In this document: in pieces, positions 43,360 through 52,538 of the stretch
How positions within the stretch are numbered: the stretch's first letter is position 1
Layout: every line of letters starts with the position of its first letter
The notes under the pieces: generated by a model
Databases searched by the model: none
The model's input: the letters and a program-made list of their open reading frames with translations, nothing else
What the model was told of the DNA's origin: nothing
Made by a program: the position numbers and the translations under genes
DNA from: CAVSEK01 sp963726975
GTDB lineage: Bacteria; Actinomycetota; Actinomycetes; Mycobacteriales; SCTD01
Direction: 5' to 3'
Assembly: GCA_963726975.1 (NCBI GenBank)
Contig: CAVSEK010000013.1
Span: 124,001-188,000, forward strand
Length of the DNA stretch: 64,000 bases

Positions 43360-44481
43360 GTGCCCCGCGTCCTGCACGTCGCCCAGCCGGTGGACGGCGG
43401 CGTCGGGGGCTACGTCGCGGACGTGGCGGCCGACCAGGCCGCGCGCGGCTGGGAGGTCGTCGTCGCCGGTCCCGCGGACGGCCTGCTGCCGGAGCGCGTC
43501 CGCGCGCTCGGCCTGCCGCACCGGTCCTGGGAGGCGTCGCGCAGCCCGGGCCCGGGCGTCCCGGGGGAGGTGCGCGCGCTGGGCCGGGTCGTCGCCGCGG
43601 TGGCGCCGGACGTCGTGCACCTGCACTCCAGCAAGGCCGGGCTGTGCGGGCGACTGCTGCTGCGCGGCCGGCTGCCGACGCTGTTCGCCCCGCACGGCTG
43701 GTCGTGGCTGGCGGCGACCGGACCGGTGGCCGCCGCGTCGCTGCGCTGGGAGCGCCTGGGCGCCCGCTGGGCCGACCGGCTCGTGTGCGTGGGGGAGGGC
43801 GAGGAGCAGGACGCCTGCCGCTCGGGGGTCCAGGGTCGTACGGCCGTCGTCCGCAACGGGGTCGACGTCGCGCACTGGGCGGCGGCCGCGGCCGACCGGT
43901 CGGGCGCCCGCCGGGCGCTCGGGGTCGGCGACGACGCCCCGCTGGCGGTCTGCGTCGGCCGGCCCAGCCGGCAGAAGGGCCACGACCGGCTGCTCGACGC
44001 CTGGCCGCGGGTGCGGGCCGCGGTGCCCGGCGCGCGGGCGGTCGTCGTCGGCGACGGTCCCGACCGCGGGGCGCTGCAGGCGCGCGCGGCCGAGGGCGTC
44101 GAGCTGCCCGGCGAGGGCCGGGTCGCCGAGCACCTCGCGGCCGCCGATGTGGTCGTGCTGCCCTCGCGCTGGGAGGGCCTGTCGCTGGCGCTGCTCGAGG
44201 CGCTCGCCGCCGGGCGCGCGGTCGTGACGACGGCGGTCTCGGGCAGCGAGGTCGTCGCGGCCGGTACGGGCGAGGTCCTGACCGCCGACCCGCTCGACGA
44301 CGCGGCCGTCACGGCCGGGCTCGTCGCCGCGCTCGTCCCGCGGCTCACCGACCGGCCGGGCGCGCACGCCGAGGGGCGGCGGGCCGGGGCGTACGCCGAG
44401 GCCGAGCTGGACGTGGTCCGCACCCGCGACCGGCTGGCCGCGCTCACCGAGCAGGTGCTCGCCGAGCGCTCACCGCGCTGA
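43360..44481 (+). CDS. GT4-family glycosyltransferase
   Basis: 373-residue GT-B enzyme. The N-terminal acceptor domain opens VLHVAQPVDGGVGGYVADVA (glycine loop), then APDVVHLHSSKAGLCGRLLL and LFAPHGWSWLAATGPVAAAS. The C-terminal nucleotide-sugar domain has VVRNGVDVAHW, VCVGRPSRQKGHDRLLDAWP and WEGLSLALLEALAAGRAVVT (E-x7-E). Likely adds a sugar to the EPS repeat unit. It is cytosolic or peripheral, with no membrane helix. GTG start with leaderless geometry. It is the last enzyme of the EPS locus on this side and points away from the hydrolase. Confidence 0.92.
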   Translation: MPRVLHVAQPVDGGVGGYVADVAADQAARGWEVVVAGPADGLLPERVRALGLPHRSWEASRSPGPGVPGEVRALGRVVAAVAPDVVHLHSSKAGLCGRLLLRGRLPTLFAPHGWSWLAATGPVAAASLRWERLGARWADRLVCVGEGEEQDACRSGVQGRTAVVRNGVDVAHWAAAAADRSGARRALGVGDDAPLAVCVGRPSRQKGHDRLLDAWPRVRAAVPGARAVVVGDGPDRGALQARAAEGVELPGEGRVAEHLAAADVVVLPSRWEGLSLALLEALAAGRAVVTTAVSGSEVVAAGTGEVLTADPLDDAAVTAGLVAALVPRLTDRPGAHAEGRRAGAYAEAELDVVRTRDRLAALTEQVLAERSPR

Positions 44482-44614
44482 GCGGGTGGGCACCGGCAGC
44501 GGCAGCGCCGGACCGTCCGGGTGGACCTGGACGAGAACGGCCCCGGAGAGCCGTCGGCCGTGGGAGGGTCCGCCGCCGCCCGCTGCCGGGAGGCCCGCGA
44601 CCCTGGAGCCGTCG

Positions 44615-45454
44615 ATGACCTGGCCAACCCCCGACCGCCCTGAGGAGGCCCGCCCCTCCGGCACCTCCGTCGAGCCGGACCCGCTCGTCGCGACGGCCCG
44701 GCCGGGCCGCACGGGCAGGTGGCTGCTGGCCGTCTGGTCGGTCGTCGTGCTGACCGCGGCGGCCGTCGTGGTCGTCCTGCTGCACGGTCCGGGGGGCGCC
44801 GGCGACGACCGCCTGGCCGTGGGCCGGGTCGCGGCCGCCGCCCCCTCCCCGGCCGGCGCCGAGCTCGCGCCCCTGCCCTCCGAGACGGCCGCCGACGACG
44901 CGGCGGTGCCCGTCGAGACCGGCCAGGTCGAGACGTCGCCGGCGCCCGTGCCGAGCACCGCCCCGTCGACGACGGCCCCGCGCACCACTGCCCCGGCCGC
45001 GCCGCGCGCTCCGGCCGCCCCGCGCACCACGGCCCTGGCAGCACCGCGCACCACCGCCCCGACCACCGCCCCGACGACCACCGCCCCGACGACCACCGCC
45101 TCGACGACGACGCCGCCGTCGAGCTCCGGCCCGTCCGCCGGGCCCGGCGAGATCACGGTGCGTCTGGAGAACCGGACGACCATCCCGCTCGAGTGGCGGA
45201 TGAACACCGGCTCGGGCGCCCCGGAGGTCGTGGGCACGACCCCCGCCGGCCAGGACCTCACCGTCGTCTACCGGCCCGACCCCGAGACGGCCGTCGGCGT
45301 CAGCGCGACCTGGACGGGCGGCAGCTGCAGCAACGGTGACGCCTTCACGCTGACGAGCCCCGGGTCGTACGTGCTGCGGGCGCGCCCGTTCGGCACCCGC
45401 AGCTACGCGGAGTGCGGCGGGTCCGACGAGTTCGAGGTCGTCCAGGTCGACTAG
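44615..45454 (+). CDS. membrane-anchored Thr/Pro-rich protein of unknown function
   Basis: 279 residues. A cytosolic N-terminus is followed by one membrane segment (WLLAVWSVVVLTAAAVVVVL, residues 36-56), then a long extracellular stalk rich in Thr, Pro and Ala (TTAPRTTAPAAPRAPAAPRT, TTAPTTTAPTTTASTTTPP) that may be glycosylated. The last 85 residues form a small folded domain: ITVRLENRTTIPLEWRMNTG, GQDLTVVYRPDPETAVGVSA, TWTGGSCSNGDAFTLTSPGS and SYAECGGSDEFEVVQVD, with two cysteines that could form a disulfide. No family is recognised. The stop overlaps that of the convergent esterase gene (CTAG shared). Confidence 0.75.
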   Translation: MTWPTPDRPEEARPSGTSVEPDPLVATARPGRTGRWLLAVWSVVVLTAAAVVVVLLHGPGGAGDDRLAVGRVAAAAPSPAGAELAPLPSETAADDAAVPVETGQVETSPAPVPSTAPSTTAPRTTAPAAPRAPAAPRTTALAAPRTTAPTTAPTTTAPTTTASTTTPPSSSGPSAGPGEITVRLENRTTIPLEWRMNTGSGAPEVVGTTPAGQDLTVVYRPDPETAVGVSATWTGGSCSNGDAFTLTSPGSYVLRARPFGTRSYAECGGSDEFEVVQVD

Positions 45455-46939
45455 ACCCGCACGCCGTCCCACACCGCGCGGGTCTCGCCGCGCGGGTCCG
45501 GCGCGACCGCGGTGAGGGTGCCGAAGACCTGCACGGGGCGGCGGTCGAGGTCGTACGGCTCCCAGCCCGGGTCGCCGGTCGTCGCGAAGGCGACCCAGGC
45601 CCGGTGCACGACGTCGGCGAGCTCCTGCGGCGCGCCGGCGCCGCCCATCGCCTCGCTGCCGGGGGCGTCCAGCGTGTCGAAGACGAACGGGATCTCCAGG
45701 GCGTGGCAGGCGCCGAGCCCGCCGTCGAACTGCGGGCTCGGCCAGGCGAACTCGTAGACGAAGGTGCCGGCCGGACCGCCCGCGCGGGCCTCGGCCAGGC
45801 GCAGCGCCGGCACCCGGAAGAACCAGTCGGTGGCCACCGCGACCGCCAGCTCGCCCGGTGTCGCACCGGGGGAGGCGCTGCGGTAGGCGGCGAGCTGCTC
45901 GGGGCCGAGGCCGTACGCCCCGGCCAGCATCCCGAGCACGCCCTCGTCGATGAAGCCGGTCATCCCGCTCGGCACCATGAACAGCGCGAACTCGTCGGTG
46001 TTGGTGCCGATCAGCAGGTCGACGTCGGCGCCCGCGCCGGCCTCGACGCCGCGCACCGGCAGGGCGGGCAGCACGTCGCCGTCGACCACCGGCTCGAAGG
46101 CCATGAGGTTGCCGACCAGCTCGCCCCAGCGGGCCGGGTCGGGCGTCGCCTGGATCTGCGCCGACAGCGCGGACTGCGCCGCGACCAGCTGCCTGCGGGT
46201 CGACGCCCGCCAGGGCCTCGCGGGTGCGCGGCACGCCCAGCGCCTCGCACAGCGCGGTGGACACCGCCGTCGCGGTCTCCGGCCGCAGCGCGAAGTGCCC
46301 GCTGCCGCTCTGCACCACGGCCCGGGCGAACAGCCCCTGCGCCCGGGGCATGCTCAGCAGCGAGCTGACGCTCATGCCCCCGGCGGACTCGCCGGCCACC
46401 GTCACCCGGGCCGGGTCGCCGCCGAAGGCCGCGACGTTGTCGCGCACCCACTCGAGCGCGGCGACCTGGTCGAGCAGCCCGCGGTCCTCGGGCCCGCCGT
46501 CGTCGAAGAACAGGAACCCGTCGACCCCGAGCCGGTAGTTGATCGTCACGCAGACGACCCCGTCGCGGGCGAAGGCGGTCCCGTCGTACTGCGGCACGCC
46601 GCCCGAGCCGTTGACGAAGGCCCCGCCGTGCACCCACACGAGCACCGGCAGGTCCCGCGCCCCGTCCGGCGTCCAGACGTTGAGGTTGAGCACGTCCTCG
46701 CCCGGCACGACCGGCTCGGGCAGCAGCGCGTCGACCGGCACCGGGTAGGGCGGCTTGAGCGCCGTCGGGCCGTACGCGACGCACTCCCGCACGCCCGACC
46801 ACGGCTCCGGCGGCTGGGGCGCGGCGAAGCGCCGCTCGCCGAAGGGCGGCGCGGCGTACGGGACCCCCTTGAACGAGCGGACCGCGCCGTCCGCCGTGCC
46901 CCGCACCGTGCCGTACGCCGTCGTCACCTCGAGCTGCAT
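45451..46939 (-). CDS. type B carboxylesterase family protein (apparent frameshift)
   Basis: Alpha/beta hydrolase of the carboxylesterase type B family, about 496 codons. N-terminal half: GTVRGTADGAVRSFKGVPYA, EDVLNLNVWTPDGARDLPVL, VWVHGGAFVNGSGG (oxyanion hole), VTVAGESAGGMSVSSLLSMP (nucleophile Ser in GESAGG). Near 46190-46200 one inserted base moves the frame to QLVAAQSALSAQIQATPDPA. The C-terminal half has LLIGTNTDEFALFMVPSGMT and GACHALEIPFVFDTLDAPGS (catalytic His in HALEIPFVF). No signal peptide. ATG; CAGGGT ends 6 nt upstream, part of a 32-bp divergent promoter region with a dyad. Substrate unknown. Confidence 0.88.
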
Positions 46940-46945
46940 GGACGC

Positions 46946-46951
46946 ACCCTG
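46946..46951 (-). promoter_or_regulatory. -10-like hexamer CAGGGT, leaderless start of carboxylesterase gene
   Basis: CAGGGT, 6 nt (GCGTCC), ATG. The 16-bp dyad CCTGCC-N4-GGCAGG (46948-46963) joins this hexamer to the mirror-image -10 of the divergent gene. Confidence 0.45.
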
Positions 46952-46959
46952 CCACGGGG

Positions 46960-46965
46960 CAGGAT
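46960..46965 (+). promoter_or_regulatory. -10-like hexamer CAGGAT, leaderless start of GlcG/HbpS-like gene
   Basis: CAGGAT, 6 G residues, then the GTG at 46972. Confidence 0.45.
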
Positions 46966-46971
46966 GGGGGG

Positions 46972-47388
46972 GTGCTGACCACCGACGACGCCCTGGCGCT
47001 CTGCGCCGCCGCCCGCACCGCCGCCGACGAGATCGGCGTCCCGATGGCCGTCGCCGTCATGGACCCCGGCGGGCACCTGCTCGCCCTCGTGCGCATGGAC
47101 GGCGCGCCCTGGATCGCCGCCACGGTGGCGCAGGGCAAGGCGTGGACGTCCGCGGCCTACGGCGCCCCGAGCGCCGCCCAGAAGGAGAAGATGGCGCCGA
47201 TGCCCAACTTCTCCGCGGCGCTGACCGAGATGACGCACGGGCGCTACACGCCGCAGACCGGCGCCGTGCCGGTCTACCGCGACGGCGTGCTGCAGGGCGC
47301 GGTCGGCGCCAGCGGCGGCACGGGCGACCAGGACGAGGCCGTCTCGGCGAAGGCCGTCGAGGCCCTCGGGGCGTCGACCACCGCCTGA
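46972..47388 (+). CDS. GlcG/HbpS-type heme-degrading domain protein
   Basis: 138 residues of the GlcG/HbpS (PduO-like C-terminal) family. LTTDDALALCAAARTAADEI, VPMAVAVMDPGGHLLALVRM, DGAPWIAATVAQGKAWTSAA, PQTGAVPVYRDGVLQGAVGA and SGGTGDQDEAVSAKAVEALG cover the whole alpha/beta fold. HbpS of Streptomyces binds heme and acts with a two-component system, but this protein has no signal peptide and no sensor kinase next to it, so only a heme- or cofactor-binding role can be proposed. Intact. Confidence 0.85.
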   Translation: MLTTDDALALCAAARTAADEIGVPMAVAVMDPGGHLLALVRMDGAPWIAATVAQGKAWTSAAYGAPSAAQKEKMAPMPNFSAALTEMTHGRYTPQTGAVPVYRDGVLQGAVGASGGTGDQDEAVSAKAVEALGASTTA

Positions 47389-47452
47389 GGGCGCGCCCGT
47401 GACGATCGCGTCTCACGTGCCGGACCGGGCGTACGGCCACGGCGGGCGCGGG

Positions 47453-47458
47453 TAGCGG
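47453..47458 (+). promoter_or_regulatory. -10-like hexamer TAGCGG, leaderless start of VanW gene
   Basis: TAGCGG is followed by 6 nt and the GTG start; the match to TANNNT is imperfect at the last base. Confidence 0.25.
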
Positions 47459-47464
47459 TCTGCC

Positions 47465-49183
47465 GTGGAGGTCTCCGGTCCGGCCCGCCGGCGCGCGCGC
47501 TGGGCTGCCGCGCTGCTCGTCGGGCTGAGCGCGGTGCTCCTCGCGCTGGCCGGGACGGCGCTGGCCGTGCAGCGCGGCGAGGTGCTGCCGGGCGTGCGCG
47601 TCGGGGAGGTGCCCGTCGGCGGGCTGGGCGAGGCCGACCTGCGCCGGGTGCTGCGCGACCGGCTGCTCCCGGCGTACGACCGGCCCGTGGTGCTGCGGGC
47701 GCCCGGCGAGCCGGAGGTGAGCGTGCGGGTCCGCCCCGCCGACGCGGGCGTCGCCGTCGACCTGGACGCGACCGTCGGGCGCGCGCTGCTGGCCGGCCGC
47801 GGGATCGCGTGCTGGAGCGCCTCGGGGAGCTCGTGCGCTCGGAGGTGCTGTCGGCGCGCCGGGAGGTCGACCCGGTGGCGGGGCTGGACGCGGCTGCCCT
47901 CGCGCAGCAGGTCGGCCGCACGGCGGTCGCCGTGGACGCCGCGGTCGTGCCGGGCGGGGTCGACGTCGACCCGGCGACGCTGCAGGTCGAGCCGGTCCTG
48001 CCGCGGGCGGGGCGGGCCCTGGACGTGCCGGCGGCGACCCGCGTGCTGCGGGAGGCCCTGCTGACCCGGCCGGGGGCGGTCCGCGACCTGCCCGTCGACC
48101 TCGAGCCGCCCGCGGCGACCGCCGACCAGGTCAGGGCGGTCGCCGACCGTGCCCGGGCGCTGCTCGCCGGGCCCGTCGTGCTCACGGGGACCCCGGCCGA
48201 GCCGCAGGTGTCGCTGCCGGTCCCGCCGCAGGTCCTGGCGCCGCTGCTGCGCAGCCCCGTGGTGCCGGGCGTCGGGCCGGACCTCGTGCTCGACCAGGCC
48301 GCCGCGGCGCAGGCCCTCGAGCCGCTGCTCGCGGCGCTGCGCCGCGCACCGTCGGACGCCGCCCTGTCGCTGCCGCCCGCCACGCCGCTGCTCACCGCCC
48401 AGGGCGACGCCCGCTTCTCCGCCCGGGCCGTGCCGGTGGAGGTCACCCAGGACGTCGACGGCCTGGCGGTGCGCACCGAGGACGCCGTCGCGGCGCTGGC
48501 CGGTGCGGTCGGGGCGGGCCGGCGCTACGGCCCCCCTGCCCGTCGAGGTGACCCGGCCGGAGGTCACGGCGGCGTCGCTGGTGGGGGTGCGCCAGGTCAT
48601 CGGCAGCTTCACCACGCGCTTCCCGTGCTGCGCGCCGCGGGTCACCAACATCGCCCGGATGGCCGAGATCGTCGACGGCACCGTCGTGCCGCCGGGCGGG
48701 GAGTTCGCCCTCAACACCGTCGCGGGGGAGCGCACCCGGGAGCGCGGCTTCGTCGCCGACGGCGCCATCGTCGACGACGAGCTCGTCGACGAGGTCGGCG
48801 GCGGCGTCAGCCAGTTCTCGACGACGCTCTACAACGCCGTCTGGTTCGCCGGGCTGCCGGTGCTCGAGGCGACCCCGCACAGCCGCTACATCTCGCGCTA
48901 CCCGCCCGGCCGGGAGGCGACCCTGTACTTCGGCGCGATCGACAACCGCTGGCGCAACGACACCGGGGCGCCGGTCGTCGTGCGGGCCGCGACGACGCGC
49001 ACCTCGGTGACGGTGACGCTGTACGGCGCGGTGGGCGAGCGGACCGTCGTGTCCGACACCGGCCCGCGGGAGCCGCGCGAGGACGGCGGCTTCCGCATCA
49101 CCTGGTCGAGGCGGGTGGTCGACGGCGGCACCGAGGTCCGCCGCGACGCGGCGTCGTGGACCTACCAGGCGCCGCTGGAGTGA
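47465..49183 (+). CDS. VanW-family secreted protein (two apparent frameshifts)
   Basis: 573 codons. A membrane segment or signal (AAALLVGLSAVLLALAGTAL, residues 14-33) precedes a peptidoglycan-binding-like YoaR region (VLPGVRVGEVPVGGLGEADL, VSVRVRPADAGVAVDLDATV). The VanW domain follows: VIGSFTTRFPCCAPRVTNIA, PGGEFALNTVAGERTRERGF, DELVDEVGGGVSQFSTTLYN, GLPVLEATPHSRYISRYPPG. A deletion near 47808 (ALLAGRG to VLERLGELVRSEVLS) and an insertion in a C6 run near 48532 (before APLPVEVTRPEV) break the frame but restore it overall. VanW proteins accompany glycopeptide resistance and cell-wall functions; the biochemical role is unknown. Confidence 0.88.
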
Positions 49184-49212
49184 GCCTGCTGGCGCGTCGC
49201 GCGCGGGGCTGA

Positions 49213-49218
49213 CAGGCT
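49213..49218 (+). promoter_or_regulatory. -10-like hexamer CAGGCT, leaderless start of HhH-GPD gene
   Basis: CAGGCT, 6 nt (CGGTCC), GTG at 49225. Confidence 0.4.
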
Positions 49219-49224
49219 CGGTCC

Positions 49225-49782
49225 GTGCCCGCCATCACCATCACCGGCGACGACGCCGCCGACGCCCTGCTGTCCGACGACCCGCTGGCCCTGCTCGTCG
49301 GCATGGCGCTGGACCAGCAGATCCCGATGGAGAAGGCGTTCAGCGGGCCTGCCGTGCTCGCCGAGCGGCTCGGCCGCTTCGACGCCCGCACGATCGCCGA
49401 GCACCCCGACCTGGCCGGCGTCTTCGCGACCCCGCCCGCGGTGCACCGCTTCCCCGGCTCGATGGCCGGTCGGGTCCAGGAGCTGTGCCGGGCGCTGCTC
49501 ACCGACTACGACGGCGACGCCGCGCGCCTGTGGCGCGACGCCGACGGGCCCGAGCTGCTGCGCCGGGTCAAGGCGCTGCCCGGCTTCGGCGACCAGAAGG
49601 CCCGCATCCTCGTGGCCCTGCTCGGCAAGCAGTACGGCGTGCGGCCCGAGGGCTGGCGCGAGGCCGCCGGGCCGTACGGCGAGGACGGCGTTCCCCGCTC
49701 CGTCGCCGACGTCACCGGGCGCGAGTCGCTGCTGGCGGTGCGGGCCCACAAGCAGGAGGCCAAGCGCGCGGCCAAGGGCTGA
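49225..49782 (+). CDS. HhH-GPD-type base-excision repair protein
   Basis: 185 residues of the HhH-GPD superfamily variant common in actinobacteria. PLALLVGMALDQQIPMEKAF (residues 22-41) is the usual N-terminal DQQI segment, LRRVKALPGFGDQKARILVA is the helix-hairpin-helix, and LGKQYGVRPEGWREAAGPYG with VPRSVADVTGRESLLAVRAH closes the fold. The catalytic Lys/Asp of Nth/MutY enzymes and an iron-sulfur cluster are not obvious, so glycosylase activity is uncertain. Intact, leaderless-type start. Confidence 0.88.
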   Translation: MPAITITGDDAADALLSDDPLALLVGMALDQQIPMEKAFSGPAVLAERLGRFDARTIAEHPDLAGVFATPPAVHRFPGSMAGRVQELCRALLTDYDGDAARLWRDADGPELLRRVKALPGFGDQKARILVALLGKQYGVRPEGWREAAGPYGEDGVPRSVADVTGRESLLAVRAHKQEAKRAAKG

Positions 49783-49843
49783 CCCGGGCGCCGACGTCCG
49801 CGGCGGCGCTGGCAGGCTGCGCGGACCACCCGCAGGAGGAGAC

Positions 49844-51568
49844 ATGGCCCAGACCGCTCCCGGCCCCGCGCACGACGCGCTCCGCCGCGGCCGCGACGCC
49901 CTGCTCGCGGCCCGCGGGTCGCACGACGAGGCGGTCGCCGGCTTCCGCTGGCCCGACGTCGGGGACCGGTTCAACTTCGCGGTCGACTGGTTCGACGTCG
50001 TCGCCGCCGAGCACCCCGACACGGCGGCGCTGGTCGTCGTCGGCCAGGACGGCAGCGCCGTCGAGCGCACCTGGGGCGAGCTGTCCCGCACGTCCGACCG
50101 GGTCGCGGGGTGGCTGGCCGCGCTCGGCGTGCGCCGCGGCGACCCGGTCGTGCTCATGCTCGGCAACCAGGTGGAGCTCTGGGAGGCGATGCTCGGCGTG
50201 ATGAAGCTCGGCGCCGTGCTCGTGCCGACCACCACCGCCGTCGGCGCGGCCGACCTGCGCGACCGGCTGGCCCGCAGCGGCGCCCGCGCCGTGCTGTGCG
50301 CCGCCGGGTCCACGGCGACGTTCGACGACGTGCCGGGCGACTACCTGCGGCTCAGCGTCGGGCCGGTGGAGGGCTGGGCGGACCTGCACGACGCGTACGA
50401 CCGCGAGGCCGCACCGGTCGAGCACCCGGGCACGGCCCCGGGCGACCCGCTGCTGCTCTACTTCACCTCGGGGACGACCTCGCGGCCCAAGCTCGTGGAG
50501 CACACCCAGGTGTCCTACCCGGTCGGTCACCTGTCGACGGTGTTCTGGCTCGGCCTGCGGCCCGGCGACCGGCACCTCAACATCTCCTCGCCGGGCTGGG
50601 CCAAGCACGCCTGGTCGTGCTTCTTCGCGCCGTTCCTCGCCGAGGCGACGGTCGTGGTGTGGGACTACGCCCGGTTCGACGCGCCCGCCCTGCTGGACCT
50701 GCTGCGGGGGCGCGGCGTCACGACCTTCTGCGCCCCGCCGACGGTCTGGCGGATGCTCATCACGGGCGACCTCGCGGGTGGGCCCTGGGCGCTGCGCGAG
50801 GTGATCGCCGCCGGCGAGCCGCTCAACCCCGAGGTCATCGAGCAGGTGCGCGCCGCCTGGGGGCTGACGGTGCGCGACGGCTTCGGGCAGACCGAGACCA
50901 CCGCGCAGGTCGGCAACACGCCGGGCTCGGTGGTCAAGCCCGGGTCGATGGGCCGCCCGCTGCCCGGCGTGCCGGTCGTGCTCGTCGACCCCGTGACCGG
51001 CGACCGGGTGGTCGCACCGGGGGAGGGCGAGCTGTGCCTCGACCTCGCCGAGCGGCCGCTGCCGCTCATGACCGGCTACCGCGACGACCCCGAGCGGCAC
51101 GACGAGGCGATGGCCGGCGGCTGCTACCACACCGGCGACGTCGCCAGCGTCGACGAGGACGGCTACATCACCTTCATCGGCCGCACCGACGACGTGTTCA
51201 AGGCCAGCGACTACAAGATCAGCCCCTTCGAGCTGGAGTCGGTCCTGCTCGAGCACCCGGCGGTCGCCGAGGCCGCCGTCGTGCCCGCGCCCGACCCGGT
51301 GCGCCTGGCGGTGCCCAAGGCGTACGTCGCCCTCGTGCCCGGTGCGGTCCCGGACGCCGCGACCGCCGAGTCGGTCCTGCGGTACGCCCGGGAGCACCTC
51401 GCGCCCTGGCAGCGGGTGCGGCGGCTGGAGTTCGCCGAGCTGCCCAAGACGATCTCGGGCAAGATCCGCCGGGTCGAGCTGCGGGCCCGCGAGCAGGACG
51501 CCGGCGCGGCCGCGACCGGCGCCGGGCGGGAGTGGCGCGACGACCAGTTCCCGGGGCTGCGCGGCTAG
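49844..51568 (+). CDS. AMP-dependent acyl-CoA synthetase (acetyl/medium-chain type)
   Basis: 574-residue ANL-superfamily enzyme that activates a carboxylate with ATP and CoA. Motifs: LYFTSGTTSRPKLVEH (P-loop A3), DGFGQTETTAQVGNTPGS (A5), CYHTGDVASVDEDGYITFIG (A7 Asp), RTDDVFKASDYKISPFELES (A8 hinge) and LPKTISGKIRRVELR (A10 Lys). The start FNFAVDWFDVVAAEHPDTAA matches the medium-chain/acetyl-CoA synthetase subgroup. Cytosolic. GCAGGAGGAGAC precedes the ATG. Substrate length cannot be fixed from sequence. The stop overlaps the end of the convergent GNAT gene. Confidence 0.93.
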   Translation: MAQTAPGPAHDALRRGRDALLAARGSHDEAVAGFRWPDVGDRFNFAVDWFDVVAAEHPDTAALVVVGQDGSAVERTWGELSRTSDRVAGWLAALGVRRGDPVVLMLGNQVELWEAMLGVMKLGAVLVPTTTAVGAADLRDRLARSGARAVLCAAGSTATFDDVPGDYLRLSVGPVEGWADLHDAYDREAAPVEHPGTAPGDPLLLYFTSGTTSRPKLVEHTQVSYPVGHLSTVFWLGLRPGDRHLNISSPGWAKHAWSCFFAPFLAEATVVVWDYARFDAPALLDLLRGRGVTTFCAPPTVWRMLITGDLAGGPWALREVIAAGEPLNPEVIEQVRAAWGLTVRDGFGQTETTAQVGNTPGSVVKPGSMGRPLPGVPVVLVDPVTGDRVVAPGEGELCLDLAERPLPLMTGYRDDPERHDEAMAGGCYHTGDVASVDEDGYITFIGRTDDVFKASDYKISPFELESVLLEHPAVAEAAVVPAPDPVRLAVPKAYVALVPGAVPDAATAESVLRYAREHLAPWQRVRRLEFAELPKTISGKIRRVELRAREQDAGAAATGAGREWRDDQFPGLRG

Positions 51569-52065
51569 GGCGGCGGGTGCCGCAGCGCGCGCCGGAGCGC
51601 GTCGCGCCCGACCTCGCGGAACCCCAGCCGCTCGTACAGCCGCGCGGCGCCGGTCGCGGTGCGGTCCACGTGCAGCACGACGCCGCGCCCCTGCGCGGCG
51701 GCCTCGCGCAGGACCGTGCGCAGGACGGCGGTCCCTCGGCCCCGGCCGGTGGCGCAGGGGAGCAGGGCGAGGTCGACGAGGAGCACGTCGACCTCGGAGC
51801 GCGCGGTCCACACGCGGCCCACGGGCTCGCCGTCGACCTCGAGGACCCGGCGTCCCCCGACCCCGTGCTGCTGCTCCCAGACCTGCTCGCGCAGCGCGCT
51901 CTGGCGGGCGACCTCCGGCTCGCCCAGGACCGCCAGCTCCGGCCGCACGGCGAGCAGCAGCTGGACCACCAGCGCCGCGTCGTCGGCCCGCTGGGGCCGC
52001 AGCAGGGTGCGGCTCGGGACCGTGCTCAGCTCCGGCTGGGGTAGATGCCGTTGAGCGCGATGCAC
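51565..52065 (-). CDS. GNAT-family N-acetyltransferase
   Basis: About 166 residues. RPQRADDAALVVQLLLAVRP opens a GNAT fold, DGEPVGRVWTARSEVDVLLV is the central beta pair, VDLALLPCATGRGRGTAVLR is the acetyl-CoA pyrophosphate loop (usually Q/RxxGxG/A; here CATGRGRG), and VVLHVDRTATGAARLYERLG with FREVGRDALRRALR ends the domain. The start is uncertain: the GTG at 52065 overlaps the tail-collar gene by 40 bp and is the only good in-frame initiation codon. In many tail-collar loci such a GNAT follows directly, so functional linkage is possible but unproven. Confidence 0.82.
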   Translation of the reverse strand: MHRAQRHLPQPELSTVPSRTLLRPQRADDAALVVQLLLAVRPELAVLGEPEVARQSALREQVWEQQHGVGGRRVLEVDGEPVGRVWTARSEVDVLLVDLALLPCATGRGRGTAVLRTVLREAAAQGRGVVLHVDRTATGAARLYERLGFREVGRDALRRALRHPPP

Positions 52066-52526
52066 CAGCGCAGGACGAGGTAGGGCTGCAGCAGCGGCAC
52101 GGGCTGGCTCCCGCCGGTGGGGCTGCTGGGGGCGCCGGACCCGTCGGGCGTCGGGGCGTACTCGCCGCCGCGCGCCGGGACGGCCCCCGCCGGACGGTTG
52201 GTCGACGCCTCGGCGGAGCTGACGGCGGGCAGGTGCGTGTGGGCGGGCAGCTGGGCCGTCGTCAGCGTCGTCGCCTCGGCGCCGTCCTGCTCGCCCAGGG
52301 TGCGGTCGCTCAGGCCCGGGCCCTGGCCCTGGTGCACGGGGACGCGCCCCCGCAGGTCGGGCAGGGCGAAGGTCGTGACCCCGTTGCCGCCGTAGGTCGT
52401 GCCGAGCAGGCTGAACAGCGCGGTGTTCTGGGAGATCGGCAGGAGCTGGCCGTCGCACGCCGCCCAGCCCTGCGGGCTGAAGGTGTACGGGAAGAGCCGC
52501 AGCTCCCCGAGGAAGGGGTCGGACAC
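52026..52526 (-). CDS. phage tail-collar-domain protein (MdpB-like)
   Basis: 166 residues of the tail-collar family annotated as microcystin-dependent protein. PFLGELRLFPYTFSPQGWAA (residues 4-23), CDGQLLPISQNTALFSLLGT, TYGGNGVTTFALPDLRGRVP (the collar signature) and PVHQGQGPGLSDRTLGEQDG are visible, then TTAQLPAHTHLP, a Ser/Pro-rich insert and LVLRWCIALNGIYPSRS. It is chromosomal and not surrounded by other phage genes; bacterial stand-alone copies are thought to work in structures related to phage tails or at the cell surface. GAGGAGCTC lies upstream. Co-directional with the DUF6916 and collagen-like genes. Confidence 0.88.
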   Translation of the reverse strand: MSDPFLGELRLFPYTFSPQGWAACDGQLLPISQNTALFSLLGTTYGGNGVTTFALPDLRGRVPVHQGQGPGLSDRTLGEQDGAEATTLTTAQLPAHTHLPAVSSAEASTNRPAGAVPARGGEYAPTPDGSGAPSSPTGGSQPVPLLQPYLVLRWCIALNGIYPSRS

Positions 52527-52538
52527 GAGGAGCTCCTG